Source: an uncultured Alphaproteobacteria bacterium (lineage in GTDB: Bacteria; Pseudomonadota; Alphaproteobacteria; RF32; CAG-239). From it: 64,000 nt of DNA. Under the pieces are notes generated by a model. It was not told the DNA's origin. It was given only the letters and a program-made list of their open reading frames with translations, and ran no database searches. Numbering within the stretch: the first letter of the stretch is position 1; every line of letters begins with the position of its first letter. The DNA is taken from positions 124,001 through 188,000 of the forward strand of contig CALXTQ010000004.1 in assembly GCA_944391485.1 (NCBI GenBank). The letters run 5' to 3'. Both the position numbers and the translations under genes were made by a program. Positions 1 through 8,362 of this stretch are shown here, piece after piece.

Positions 1-43
1 TAAACTGATTCGTTTGACTATTTAATTTTTTGAGTTATTACAC

Positions 44-1027
44 ATGAAAAAAACCGCATGGTTTCTTCTCGACAACCGCATGGGCAGCGTCGGCCAGGCT
101 AAAGGCGTTATGCAGTCCCTTGACGAGAGCAAATTCGATATTGTCGAGAAAAAAATCGAATATACCCGGCTTGCCGCTTTACCTAACTGTCTCCGGGGAG
201 CAACGCTTCTCGGGCTGACAAAAGACAGCAAAGCTTCTCTTTATGGCGATTTTCCCGATCTGGTTGTTTCGTCCAGCCGGCGGACGGCGCCGATAGCGCG
301 CTGGCTGAAGAAAAAATCCGGCGGAAAAACTAAAATCGTTCAGCTTATGCATCCCGGCAACAGCGGCTTGAAAGATTTTGACCTGATATTTGTTCCGGAC
401 CATGACCGCGAGACAAAAAAATCTCTGCCGAACATGGTTTACCTGACCGGATGCCCTCACCGCGTGAATGAGAAAAACCTTTCTCTTGCCCGTGAAAAAT
501 GGCAGGAGACTTTTGCGGAGCTGCCGCGTCCCCTGACTGCCGTCATTATCGGCGGCGCCATCAAGGGCAAACCCTTTTCCTCGGAAAACGCCAGGGCTCT
601 GGGGCGCGAAATCAGAGCAATCAAGCAGAAAATCGGCGGTTCCATTCTTATTACGGATTCCCGCAGAACCGGCAGCGACGCCGAAAAACTGATAAAAGAA
701 GAGATCGAGGGCATTCCCGCCTATACTTACTGGTGGGGAGAAAACAAGGAAAATCCGATTATGGGATTCTGGGCCTGCGCCGACAATATTCTGGTAACGG
801 GCGATTCCGTTTCCATGCCCTGCGAATGCTGCGGTTCGGGAAAACCCGTTTTTATCTTTACGGGAAAAAACTGGCTGACTCCCAAACACCACAGATTTGT
901 GGACTCTTTGGTGTTCGGCGATTACGCCGCCGTTACTGACAATCCGGATTATCTGGAGTTTCGGCCCAAACAGCGCCTGAATCCGTCCGACGCGGTTGCG
1001 GAAGAAATCGAAAAGCTGTTTTTCTAA
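44..1027 (+). CDS. ELM1-like family protein (COG3660)
   Basis: A 327-residue protein that I recognise as the bacterial relative of plant mitochondrial fission factor ELM1 (COG3660). The N-terminal DNRMGSVGQAKGV segment, the RRTAPIARWLKKKSGGKTK stretch near residues 80-100, the ITDSRRTG motif near 205 and VTGDSVSMPCE near 250 match the usual family blocks, and the length is normal. Bacterial members are cytoplasmic, have a GT-B-like fold and have no settled function. It converges on the rquA operon with only 39 nt between stop codons. The ATG has only a weak ribosome site, and the promoter may lie outside the window. Confidence 0.8.
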   Translation: MKKTAWFLLDNRMGSVGQAKGVMQSLDESKFDIVEKKIEYTRLAALPNCLRGATLLGLTKDSKASLYGDFPDLVVSSSRRTAPIARWLKKKSGGKTKIVQLMHPGNSGLKDFDLIFVPDHDRETKKSLPNMVYLTGCPHRVNEKNLSLAREKWQETFAELPRPLTAVIIGGAIKGKPFSSENARALGREIRAIKQKIGGSILITDSRRTGSDAEKLIKEEIEGIPAYTYWWGENKENPIMGFWACADNILVTGDSVSMPCECCGSGKPVFIFTGKNWLTPKHHRFVDSLVFGDYAAVTDNPDYLEFRPKQRLNPSDAVAEEIEKLFF

Positions 1028-1066
1028 ACCGGCTTTCCAAAAAGAAACATTTTTCCGGCGGCATTG

Positions 1067-1840
1067 TTACAGGATTTTTTCGTCTTTTTTCGAGGCAACG
1101 ACTTTTTGATACATATCGCCGAAATAAGTGCGTTTTTTCCAGAAAAAATCGTTTTTCTTATCCGCAAACGTGTGAATTTCACGATCCCAGAGCTTTTCGG
1201 CAAACGGCTGGTACAGCCTATTGAACATACGGACAAAATATCGCAGCGGATGCCACCAGACGGGATTATAATAATCAATGAAAACCACTTTTCCGTTTTC
1301 ATTAACGCTGTTCAACGCATTGTTGACGACTTTGATTTTTGATAAAATCGGCAGTTCATGCAGTAGCATATAGAGGATGACAACATCATATTTTTCCGTT
1401 ATCGGCGACCGGCCGTCGCCTAAAATAAAATTCATCTGCGGATACAGATATTTGTATTTTTCCTCAATGCGGCGCAATTGCAGGTCGCTGATATCCATGA
1501 CGTCAAACCGGCCGTAATGACCTATCTTTTCGGCAGTCTGCTCAAGCTGGTCGCCGAAAGTCGCGCCGATCTGCAAAACCTTGGCATGCGGGTTTATTTC
1601 CCTGAGGCTGGCGTCAATCAGCCGGCGGCTGTTGCCCAGCGTTAAAATTCGCAGCAGCCGGACGCTGTCAAGAATTTTGCTGATTTTCTTATTGCCGTAA
1701 ATCTTGTCATAAAAGGTTTTTATATAGAGCGGCAGGGGCGTTTTTCTTTTGGGCTTCAGCTCTCTGGCAAGCTTTGCTTCCACGGCCTTGCGCTGTCTTT
1801 CCTTTTCTTCTTTTTCCACATCGGCAACCAGTCTAATCAT
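1067..1840 (-). CDS. rquA: RquA-like rhodoquinone biosynthesis protein (class I methyltransferase fold)
   Basis: A 257-residue SAM-methyltransferase-fold protein. RquA converts ubiquinone to rhodoquinone, the low-potential quinone used in anaerobic fumarate reduction. Features that fit RquA better than UbiE-type enzymes are an LPLYIKTFYDKIYG segment near residue 35, a degenerate SAM loop (VLQIGATFGDQ instead of a GxGxG loop), the LLHELP block, DYYNPVWWHPLRYFVR near 190, and a C-terminal YFGDMYQKVVA. The ATG follows an AAAGGAAAG ribosome site and overlaps the end of the upstream Hpt gene by 8 nt, so translation is probably coupled. The alternative is an RquA-related methyltransferase of other function. 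Confidence 0.7.
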   Translation of the reverse strand: MIRLVADVEKEEKERQRKAVEAKLARELKPKRKTPLPLYIKTFYDKIYGNKKISKILDSVRLLRILTLGNSRRLIDASLREINPHAKVLQIGATFGDQLEQTAEKIGHYGRFDVMDISDLQLRRIEEKYKYLYPQMNFILGDGRSPITEKYDVVILYMLLHELPILSKIKVVNNALNSVNENGKVVFIDYYNPVWWHPLRYFVRMFNRLYQPFAEKLWDREIHTFADKKNDFFWKKRTYFGDMYQKVVASKKDEKIL

Positions 1841-2189
1841 TTTCTTTCCTTTTCAGATAATCGGTTACTTCTTTCATCTGTCTTTCAAAAATTATTCTAC
1901 CGTTTTTTATCTCGTTTTCAAGCATTTCAATCGACAAAAAATTGGCGCTCATCTCTTCTATCCGCGCGCAGCAGTCTGAAAAATCATTCATCCCGAATAT
2001 TTTGCTGGACGATTTCAGATTATGAAAGGCCAGTCGGAGCTGCTCAAAATCTTCCTTTTGCAGCAGGGTTTCGGCCCGCGCCAGCTCCAAACCGGCTTTT
2101 TTGCGAAACTCCTCGCATAAAACGCGGAGTTTCCGACTGCCGAACGAATTTCTAAATTCATCGATTTTCCGCGTCAGGATATCACTCAT
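1833..2189 (-). CDS. Stand-alone Hpt (histidine phosphotransfer) protein
   Basis: A 118-residue all-helical protein carrying the Hpt signature AFHNLKSSSKIFGM, with His56 as the predicted phosphorylated residue. Hpt proteins relay phosphoryl groups between a hybrid sensor kinase and a response regulator in the cytoplasm. It sits between a response regulator gene (8-nt overlap) and rquA (8-nt overlap), so the three are almost certainly co-translated. No sensor kinase is in the window. It most likely acts with the adjacent regulator, but this is inference from position. Confidence 0.75.
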   Translation of the reverse strand: MSDILTRKIDEFRNSFGSRKLRVLCEEFRKKAGLELARAETLLQKEDFEQLRLAFHNLKSSSKIFGMNDFSDCCARIEEMSANFLSIEMLENEIKNGRIIFERQMKEVTDYLKRKEND

Positions 2190-2853
2190 CTTTTATCAGT
2201 CCCAAACGGGCGGCTTCCATAACCGCTCCCGTGCGGTTGTATACGTTCAGCAGCTTCAAAATCGCCGTTACATGAAGTTTGACGGTGCCTTCCGTCAGTC
2301 CCAGATCGTAGGCTATCTGCTTGTTGGAATACCCCTTGGCAATACATTTCAGAACACTTATCTGCCGCGGCGTCAGTATTTTGAGCTTGTCGCTCTGCTC
2401 CTCTTTTTCATCCGGATTTTCCTGCGGTTTCAGAATATCGTAGTTCTGCTCAATATCCTTGCTCATCAGCTCGGGCGGAATATACATGCCGCCAGACATA
2501 ACCAAATTGATGGCACTCAGAATCACAGCGTTGGAAGAAGTTTTGGAAATATAACCGGAAACGCCCGTCTCAATGGTCTTCTGCACGATTTCCCGGTCAA
2601 AAACAGCCGACAGGATAATTATCGGCGTCTCTGGGAGAGCCTCATGAATCCTTTTTATGGCCTCAAGCCATTGGGCTCCGGGCATGGCCAAATCCGTCAG
2701 AACAAGATTAAAGTTTTTATCCCGGCCGATAATTTCGAAAATTTCAGTGTAGTCTTTCGCCTTTATAATCTCAATATTGCTGTCCAGATCACTCAGGATA
2801 AACTCCAGCCCTTTGAGAAAAAGCTCATGATCATCCGCTATCAGAATCCGCAT
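2182..2853 (-). CDS. NarL/LuxR-type response regulator
   Basis: A 223-residue two-domain regulator. The N-terminal receiver (residues 1-120) has the acidic pair of ILIADDHE, the phospho-acceptor Asp54 in LTDLAMPG and a conserved Lys in ISKTSSNA. A linker is followed by a LuxR-type helix-turn-helix (about 155-215, with LTPRQISVLKCIAKGYSNKQ). I chose the ATG at 2853 rather than a start 39 nt further upstream, because AAAGGAG lies directly before it and the receiver begins there. The start is 2 nt after the rsmE stop. Targets are unknown; the rquA operon itself is a reasonable guess. Confidence 0.85.
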   Translation of the reverse strand: MRILIADDHELFLKGLEFILSDLDSNIEIIKAKDYTEIFEIIGRDKNFNLVLTDLAMPGAQWLEAIKRIHEALPETPIIILSAVFDREIVQKTIETGVSGYISKTSSNAVILSAINLVMSGGMYIPPELMSKDIEQNYDILKPQENPDEKEEQSDKLKILTPRQISVLKCIAKGYSNKQIAYDLGLTEGTVKLHVTAILKLLNVYNRTGAVMEAARLGLIKDE

Positions 2854-2855
2854 CG

Positions 2856-3593
2856 TCAACTCCTTTTCCAATCTCCGACAAGAGCCTGCCAACAGGACAA
2901 TGCCGCTGCAACAGCAGTTTCGGCCCGCAGAATCCGTCCGCCTAAACTGACACCCGCGGCAAAATCTTTTTTTCTTAAAATCTCCAGCTCTTCCGGACTG
3001 AAACCGCCTTCCGGCCCGATGAGAACCGCGGCGCTTTCGGCTTTAGGATCAAAAGCCCGCACAACATCGGTGCCAGCCCCTGTTTCATCCATAAAATAAA
3101 GAATCCGGCTTTTATCCCATGTTTCGATAATCCTGCCCAGAGGTTGCGCTTCCCTAATTTCGGGCAAATCTACCCGGCGGCACTGTTCGCAGGCCTCTAT
3201 GCTTTGGGCAACAAACCGTTCCGTTTTCGTTTTTCCGGCGATCGTTCGCATCGTGATAACCGGCTGGATTACGGAACACCCCAGTTCCACCGCCTTCTGT
3301 ATGATAAAATCCGTCTGATCCTTTTTTACCGGCGCAAACAAAAGCCATATATCCGGACAGGCCGCAAAATCCCGCGTTTTTTTCAAAACTTTCGCGCACA
3401 GGGATTTTTTTGAGACTTCGGCAAGTTCGCATTCAAATTCGCCGTTTTTTCCGTCAAACGCCAGAAAACTGTCTCCCGAGTCCAGTTTCATTACGTTTAG
3501 AAGATAATGAGCCTGGCTTTCTTTCAGTTTCCAAGACAATCCGGCCAACAGTTCCTGTCCGGCATAAAGCCTTATTTTGCTTTTCTTTTTCAT
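2856..3593 (-). CDS. rsmE: 16S rRNA m3U1498 methyltransferase RsmE
   Basis: A SPOUT-class methyltransferase of about 245 residues that N3-methylates U1498 of 16S rRNA. Diagnostic blocks are VKKDQTDFIIQKAVELG near the middle, the knot motif LIGPEGGFSPEELE, and the C-terminal LGGRILRAETAV. The N-terminal PUA-like part, with HYLLNVMKLDSGD, is also visible. The ATG at 3593 overlaps the TGA of the upstream gene as TGATG; a GTG one codon earlier is an alternative. It is the second gene of the five-gene minus-strand operon that ends with rquA. Confidence 0.92.
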   Translation of the reverse strand: MKKKSKIRLYAGQELLAGLSWKLKESQAHYLLNVMKLDSGDSFLAFDGKNGEFECELAEVSKKSLCAKVLKKTRDFAACPDIWLLFAPVKKDQTDFIIQKAVELGCSVIQPVITMRTIAGKTKTERFVAQSIEACEQCRRVDLPEIREAQPLGRIIETWDKSRILYFMDETGAGTDVVRAFDPKAESAAVLIGPEGGFSPEELEILRKKDFAAGVSLGGRILRAETAVAAALSCWQALVGDWKRS

Positions 3594-4162
3594 CACCGGC
3601 GGCGAGCCTCCGACGTCAGTTTCAAAATCCGCGCTTCCAGCACTTCAACTTTGCCCTTATTCTTCTTAATGGCATCAAAATACAATTTTTCCGTTCCTTC
3701 TTTTTTGACTAAAAAGCGGATCGTCAATTTGTCTTTTCCGCTTTCGGTGCTGACATATTCCAGAAGCTCTGAGTTTTTATTAAACAGCCAGATATTGTCC
3801 GGATCCGTCGTTATGATGATATTCAGCACCTGACCGGGAGCAACCCTGAACTCCTGTTTTTTTCTTTTCAGACGGATGTTCGCTTCGGATTTTTCGGACA
3901 AATCCAGATTAAAGAGTCTGGCCGCGATTTTTTTGTTATAATCGTCATCTCCCGCCTGATTTCCGCTGACGGCTATCACATGCTCTCTTCCCTCCGATGC
4001 TTTTTTCTCTTTGGGAATTACCCGTGAATCCTGATACGCCGGCTCGTACATATCACTGCGCATCGCATCGTCAAAACTCTGCAAAATCACCTGGGCGCCG
4101 GCACTGCCGCCCGTTGCGGCCGTTAAAAAAAACACCAGACAGAAGCTCCTGATTTTTACCAT
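3593..4162 (-). CDS. Exported protein of unknown function
   Basis: A 189-residue protein that I do not recognise. The chosen start (4162) begins with a clear signal peptide: KIR, then a hydrophobic run FCLVFFLTAATGGSAGA with a likely cleavage site after AGA. Upstream in-frame starts would bury this signal. The mature part is rich in Lys, Glu and Asp, and its C-terminal half looks like a small beta domain (GQVLNIIITTDPDNIWLF). It is the promoter-proximal gene of the rsmE/regulator/Hpt/rquA operon. The divergent gap to cmk (4163-4287) is AT-rich and probably carries promoters for both directions. Confidence 0.55.
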   Translation of the reverse strand: MVKIRSFCLVFFLTAATGGSAGAQVILQSFDDAMRSDMYEPAYQDSRVIPKEKKASEGREHVIAVSGNQAGDDDYNKKIAARLFNLDLSEKSEANIRLKRKKQEFRVAPGQVLNIIITTDPDNIWLFNKNSELLEYVSTESGKDKLTIRFLVKKEGTEKLYFDAIKKNKGKVEVLEARILKLTSEARRR

Positions 4163-4287
4163 AAAAATTTCCCACATACAAAATCTCTGCATAAAATACA
4201 ATTAACCTACACATCTTAGTTTATATTATATATGTTAAGGATAAATAAAAAAATAAAATAAATTTAGGTTTTTATGGACGCTTACTC

Positions 4288-4953
4288 ATGATTATCACGA
4301 TTGACGGTCCGGCTTCCGCCGGCAAAGGCACTCTGGCTTCAACTCTGGCCGGGATTTATCATCTGGCCTATTTTGACACCGGCATGGTTTACCGCGCCGT
4401 CGGCCTTGACCTCCGTCTGAAAAATCAGGACATCAATGACGAAGCACTGGCCGAAGCCTCTGCCAAAGCGCTGACTTTTGCAAAAATGACTGAACTTTCC
4501 AAACACAGGGAGTTTCGCTCTTCGGAAGGCGGCGTTGCCGCTTCGGTGGTTTCCGCTCAGCCGAAGGTTCGCGCCGCCTTGCTCAAAATGCAACAGGACT
4601 TTGCCGAAAATCCTTCTTTCGCTGACGGTTCGCCAGCCAAAGGTGCCATTTATGACGGCCGCGATACGGGCACCGTGGTTTGTCCGCGGGCAGATATCAA
4701 GTTTTTTATTACCGCTTCCTCGGAAGTCCGGGCCCAAAGGCGCTTTAAGGAGCTTCAGGAAAAAGGTATCGACACGCCTTACGAAAAAGTTCTGGCAGAC
4801 ATTGTTGCCCGGGATGAAAGGGACTCGCAGCGCTCGACCGCACCGCTGAAAGCCGCTCCGGACGCGTATATCATCGACACTTCAGACATGGATATCGACG
4901 AGGTGGTCGCCAAAGCCCGCAAAATTATCGAAAACCATAAAGAATCCGCTTGA
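4288..4953 (+). CDS. cmk: Cytidylate kinase
   Basis: A 221-residue (d)CMP kinase that makes (d)CDP for nucleic-acid and phospholipid synthesis. The P-loop TIDGPASAGKGT is at residues 3-14. FDTGMVYRAVG, DGRDTGTVVCPRADIKFF and RDERDSQR are the family's substrate and lid motifs. cmk next to rpsA is a widespread proteobacterial order. The start ATG overlaps as ATGA the stop of a five-codon mini-ORF (4274-4291); no strong ribosome site precedes it. Confidence 0.95.
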   Translation: MIITIDGPASAGKGTLASTLAGIYHLAYFDTGMVYRAVGLDLRLKNQDINDEALAEASAKALTFAKMTELSKHREFRSSEGGVAASVVSAQPKVRAALLKMQQDFAENPSFADGSPAKGAIYDGRDTGTVVCPRADIKFFITASSEVRAQRRFKELQEKGIDTPYEKVLADIVARDERDSQRSTAPLKAAPDAYIIDTSDMDIDEVVAKARKIIENHKESA

Positions 4954-5088
4954 AAAATAATAATTTAGGTGTATAAACAAACCCGATATGTTTCCGGGGT
5001 GCGCCGGCGTATCCGCGTTTAATCCGCACAAGTCCGCCCTGCTTTCAGATATTTTGGGGTTGGCATTTTTTTGAAATACTAATATTTT

Positions 5089-6774
5089 ATGACAAATACA
5101 GAATTAAAAATTCCCGAAACAAACGAAAATTTTGAAGCTCTTTTGAACGAACAGTTCGGCGACAAGGGCATTACCGGTTCGGTTGTCAAGGGCTCCATCA
5201 TCCGTTTGACTCCCGACTTCGCCATCGTTGATGTCGGACTTAAATCGGAAGGCCGTATTCCGCTGCGTGAATTCGGTCAGAACGCCGAACTCAAAGTCGG
5301 CGACAAAGTTGAAGTTTATGTCGACCGCTACGAAGACAAAGACGGCCAGATTGTTTTGTCGCGCGAAAAAGCACGCCGCGAAGAAGTTTGGCAGGATCTG
5401 GAAAAATGCCTTAACTCCGGCGAAAGAGTCAACGGCGTTATCTTCGGCCGCGTCAAAGGCGGCTTTACCGTTGACCTCAACGGCGCCATTGCCTTCCTGC
5501 CCGGCTCTCAGATTGATATTCGTCCGATCCGCGACATTACTCCGCTGATGGGAATTTCTCAGCCGTTCCAGATTTTGAAGATGGACAAGGTCAGAGGCAA
5601 CATCGTTGTTTCCCGCCGCGTCGTTCTGGAAGAAACCCGCGCCGAAGCGCGTGCCGAACTCATTGACACCCTGAAGGAAGGTTCCATTCTGGAAGGCGTT
5701 GTCAAGAACATTACCGATTACGGCGCGTTCATTGACCTCGGCGGTGTTGACGGTCTGCTGCATGTTACCGACATCTCCTGGAAGAGAATCAATCATCCGG
5801 CGGAAGTTCTGTCGGTCGGTCAGACGGTTAAGGTTCAGGTTATCAAATTCAACGAAGACAACCAGCGCATCAGCCTCGGCATGAAGCAGTTGGAAAGCGA
5901 CCCGTGGCAGGCCGTTGCCGACAAGTACAAAGTCGGTGAAGTTTACAAGGGCAAAGTTACCAACATTACCGATTACGGCGCATTTGTCGAACTCGAAGAC
6001 GGCATTGAAGGTCTGGTTCATGTTTCCGAAATGAGTTGGACTCGCAAGAATGTTCATCCGGGCAAGATCGTTTCTACTTCTCAGGAAGTTGAAGTTAAGG
6101 TTCTGGAAGTTGACGCTGACAAACGTCGCATCAGCCTGGGTATCAAACAGTGCACCCCGAATCCTTGGGCTGCTTACGTTGAAGAGCATCCGGTCGGATC
6201 CGTCATCGAAGGCAAAATCAAGAACATTACCGAATTCGGTCTGTTCGTCGGTCTGTCTGACGAAATCGACGGCATGATCCACCTGTCCGACATCTCCTGG
6301 GATAAGTCCGGCGAAGAAGCCGTCAAAGACTTTACCAAAGGTCAGGATATTCAGGCTAAAATCATCGACGTTGACGTTGAGAAAGAACGTATCAGCCTCG
6401 GTATCAAACAGCTGTCCGAAAACGCCATGGCCGAAGCTATGGAAGGTCTGAAGAAAGGCGACGTTGTCAAAGCAACCGTTACCTCTATTGACGACAAAGG
6501 CGTTAACGTCGAAGTTAACGGCGTTGCCGCAATGATCAAGAAGGCCGATCTGTCTAAGGACAAAGCTGCCCAGAATCCCGAAAACTATAAAGAAGGCGAC
6601 GTTCTGGAAGCCAAAGTAACCTCCGTAGACAAGAAGAATAACAAGATTGGTCTCTCAGTCAAAGCTCTCGAAATCGAAGAAGAGAAGAAAGCTTTGGAAG
6701 AGTACTCTTCAACCGGTTCTTCCAACTCTGCTCTGGGCGATGCTTTGGGCGAAGCTCTGAAGAAAAACGCTTAA
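5089..6774 (+). CDS. rpsA: 30S ribosomal protein S1
   Basis: A 561-residue protein with six S1 (OB-fold) RNA-binding domains, at roughly residues 27-95, 113-180, 198-268, 284-356, 371-442 and 455-525. Repeated blocks such as NITDYGAF and RISLGIKQ are easy to see. S1 binds mRNA on the 30S subunit and promotes initiation on structured or weak ribosome-binding sites. Its own ATG has no Shine-Dalgarno sequence; the preceding bases are AT-rich. S1 genes of other proteobacteria also start this way and are autoregulated. A strong terminator follows the gene. Confidence 0.97.
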   Translation: MTNTELKIPETNENFEALLNEQFGDKGITGSVVKGSIIRLTPDFAIVDVGLKSEGRIPLREFGQNAELKVGDKVEVYVDRYEDKDGQIVLSREKARREEVWQDLEKCLNSGERVNGVIFGRVKGGFTVDLNGAIAFLPGSQIDIRPIRDITPLMGISQPFQILKMDKVRGNIVVSRRVVLEETRAEARAELIDTLKEGSILEGVVKNITDYGAFIDLGGVDGLLHVTDISWKRINHPAEVLSVGQTVKVQVIKFNEDNQRISLGMKQLESDPWQAVADKYKVGEVYKGKVTNITDYGAFVELEDGIEGLVHVSEMSWTRKNVHPGKIVSTSQEVEVKVLEVDADKRRISLGIKQCTPNPWAAYVEEHPVGSVIEGKIKNITEFGLFVGLSDEIDGMIHLSDISWDKSGEEAVKDFTKGQDIQAKIIDVDVEKERISLGIKQLSENAMAEAMEGLKKGDVVKATVTSIDDKGVNVEVNGVAAMIKKADLSKDKAAQNPENYKEGDVLEAKVTSVDKKNNKIGLSVKALEIEEEKKALEEYSSTGSSNSALGDALGEALKKNA

Positions 6775-6795
6775 GTTTTCTTCAACGCAGAAAAG

Positions 6796-6824
6796 AAGCT
6801 CCTGCAAATGCGGGAGCTTTTTTT
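6796..6824 (+). terminator. Rho-independent terminator of rpsA
   Basis: An inverted repeat AAGCTCC...GGAGCTT, extended by further pairs including one U-G wobble, followed directly by a run of T. It lies 22 nt after the rpsA stop. Confidence 0.9.
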
Positions 6825-6863
6825 ATTCCGTCTCTTTAAATCCGAGCCTATGGTCTTATATAA

Positions 6864-7226
6864 ATGTCCAATATTCTATTATTAAGATTTATGATGCAAA
6901 TTTCATTTTTAACAACAAACAATATGAATACTTTTATTATTATCTGTTTTGCGACTTATGCGCTTTTTCTGTTTTTTCTTCTGATTCTTTTTACAAATAT
7001 CCGGATTATTCGGGAAAAGCTCAAAAAACGCGAAAGTCTTTTTCAGTCCTGCTGCCAGTACGGCATTACCGGACTTCTTGCTTCTGCCGCAGCCATTTTT
7101 GCTGAAACCGGACCTGCCGGTCTGATTTGTCTGACCGGGCTGTCAGCCGCCATTCTTTTGGCAAAAAAATACTTCCGGCAGATTTTGGCCAAAATTTTTC
7201 CCGGAGTTAAAGCGTTACAAAAGTAA
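6864..7226 (+). CDS. Small membrane protein of unknown function
   Basis: An open frame of up to 120 codons. From an internal Met (ATG 6924) it reads as a typical small inner-membrane protein: a strong hydrophobic helix (IIICFATYALFLFFLLILF), a basic segment RIIREKLKKRE, and a second hydrophobic hairpin (GLLASAAAIFAETGPAGLICLTGLSAAILLA) ending in Lys-rich residues. The start is uncertain (6864, 6891 or 6924) because none has a good ribosome site. I do not recognise a family. It follows the rpsA terminator and so needs its own promoter. Confidence 0.45.
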   Translation: MSNILLLRFMMQISFLTTNNMNTFIIICFATYALFLFFLLILFTNIRIIREKLKKRESLFQSCCQYGITGLLASAAAIFAETGPAGLICLTGLSAAILLAKKYFRQILAKIFPGVKALQK

Positions 7227-7333
7227 CGCTTATCCGGAACAATCTTCAATCACTCGTCGAAATTTTCGATAAAACGGCATCGCAGATGCTGTCTCATTTC
7301 AGAAAAATCCAATTTGAAAATTATATTTTTCCG

Positions 7334-8218
7334 CTATTTCCAGTTAAAACTTCCGTCGCCAGTCCCGACATATTGTCCCGATTTTACGAGAATCTCCAGC
7401 AGTCTTCCGCGGTAAGGATTATCTTCCGGATAACGAAGCGCAAACAGGTCTGTTTGTCCCTTTTCCGAAGAGACCAGATATTCCTCCGCAGAAACGCGGG
7501 CGCCGGCAGCTGTCAGCGTTTCCGCAATATCCGCGCGGTGTTTGTACTGATTGTCAAGAACCGCAAGCGAGAGCGCCGACGCAGGCCGCGCCGTCCGCAG
7601 AAAAACAGAGGCAACCGTATTGCCATAGACTTTATCGGCCGGATAACGTCCGGGAATATATTTTGCATTGACATCGGCACCATGTTCGATCAGCCAGCTG
7701 ACTGCAATATTTTCGCTACCTAAGGCGGCCGCCATCAGCGGCGTCAGGCCGTAAGCCGTTCTGGCATTGATATCGGCTCCCGTTTCCACCAATGTTCTCA
7801 CAGCCTCCAGATTATTATACAAAACAGCCAGCGGCAGAACCTCGGGCGAGATTTTGCCGGTTCTCTGCTTTTCGGCGTCCGCCAGCACGGCAATAGCCTT
7901 TGCATTGCCGTTGTACTGCGCAGCAATCATCAGGGGCGTCATTCCCTCGGAATTGGTCTGCATAATATCGGCGCCGCCATTCAACAGGGAAAGAATTTTC
8001 TCTTCATCGCCGTATCTGGCCATATCAAGCAGCGACGAGCTGTTTATTCCCAAAATTTTCATTGTCAGTTCCTGATCGTTTTGCAGCAGTTCCAGAGCCT
8101 TGTCCTGCTCGAGTTCTCCGGTTTTGACCTTTTTGATAAACTCTTCCGGTTCCAGAGCATATGACGGACCGCAGACAACTGACACCGCCAGCGCAAAAAT
8201 AAAAAAGAAACTCTTCAT
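7334..8218 (-). CDS. Exported ankyrin-repeat protein
   Basis: A 294-residue protein with an N-terminal signal peptide (KSFFFIFALAVSVVCGPSYA, cleavage likely after SYA) and several ankyrin repeats between about residues 60 and 260. These include the consensus-like stretches GMTPLMIAAQYNGN and DINARTAYGLTPLMAAALG. Ankyrin repeats mediate protein-protein contacts, and periplasmic or secreted versions occur in host-associated proteobacteria. Nothing nearby suggests a partner. It is transcribed divergently from the ribokinase gene. Confidence 0.8.
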   Translation of the reverse strand: MKSFFFIFALAVSVVCGPSYALEPEEFIKKVKTGELEQDKALELLQNDQELTMKILGINSSSLLDMARYGDEEKILSLLNGGADIMQTNSEGMTPLMIAAQYNGNAKAIAVLADAEKQRTGKISPEVLPLAVLYNNLEAVRTLVETGADINARTAYGLTPLMAAALGSENIAVSWLIEHGADVNAKYIPGRYPADKVYGNTVASVFLRTARPASALSLAVLDNQYKHRADIAETLTAAGARVSAEEYLVSSEKGQTDLFALRYPEDNPYRGRLLEILVKSGQYVGTGDGSFNWK

Positions 8219-8362
8219 CAGACGTCTATCCTCTTTTTATTCTAAATTGCGGTTATACTTAAACCCTACATGAAATATAATGATGTTTTAACTAATTTTC
8301 ATTTAAAATATTTTAACAGCTGCCATCCAAAGCGGAAAACACATATCTGCGGGGAGAAAAAT

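Noticed and set aside
2101..3099. 332-codon plus-strand frame opposite the response regulator and rsmE
   Set aside because: Crosses two well-supported minus-strand genes and shows no motifs.
5104..6282. 392-codon minus-strand frame opposite rpsA
   Set aside because: Asn/Phe/Asp-rich antisense shadow of the strongly biased S1 codons; no ribosome site and no family pattern.
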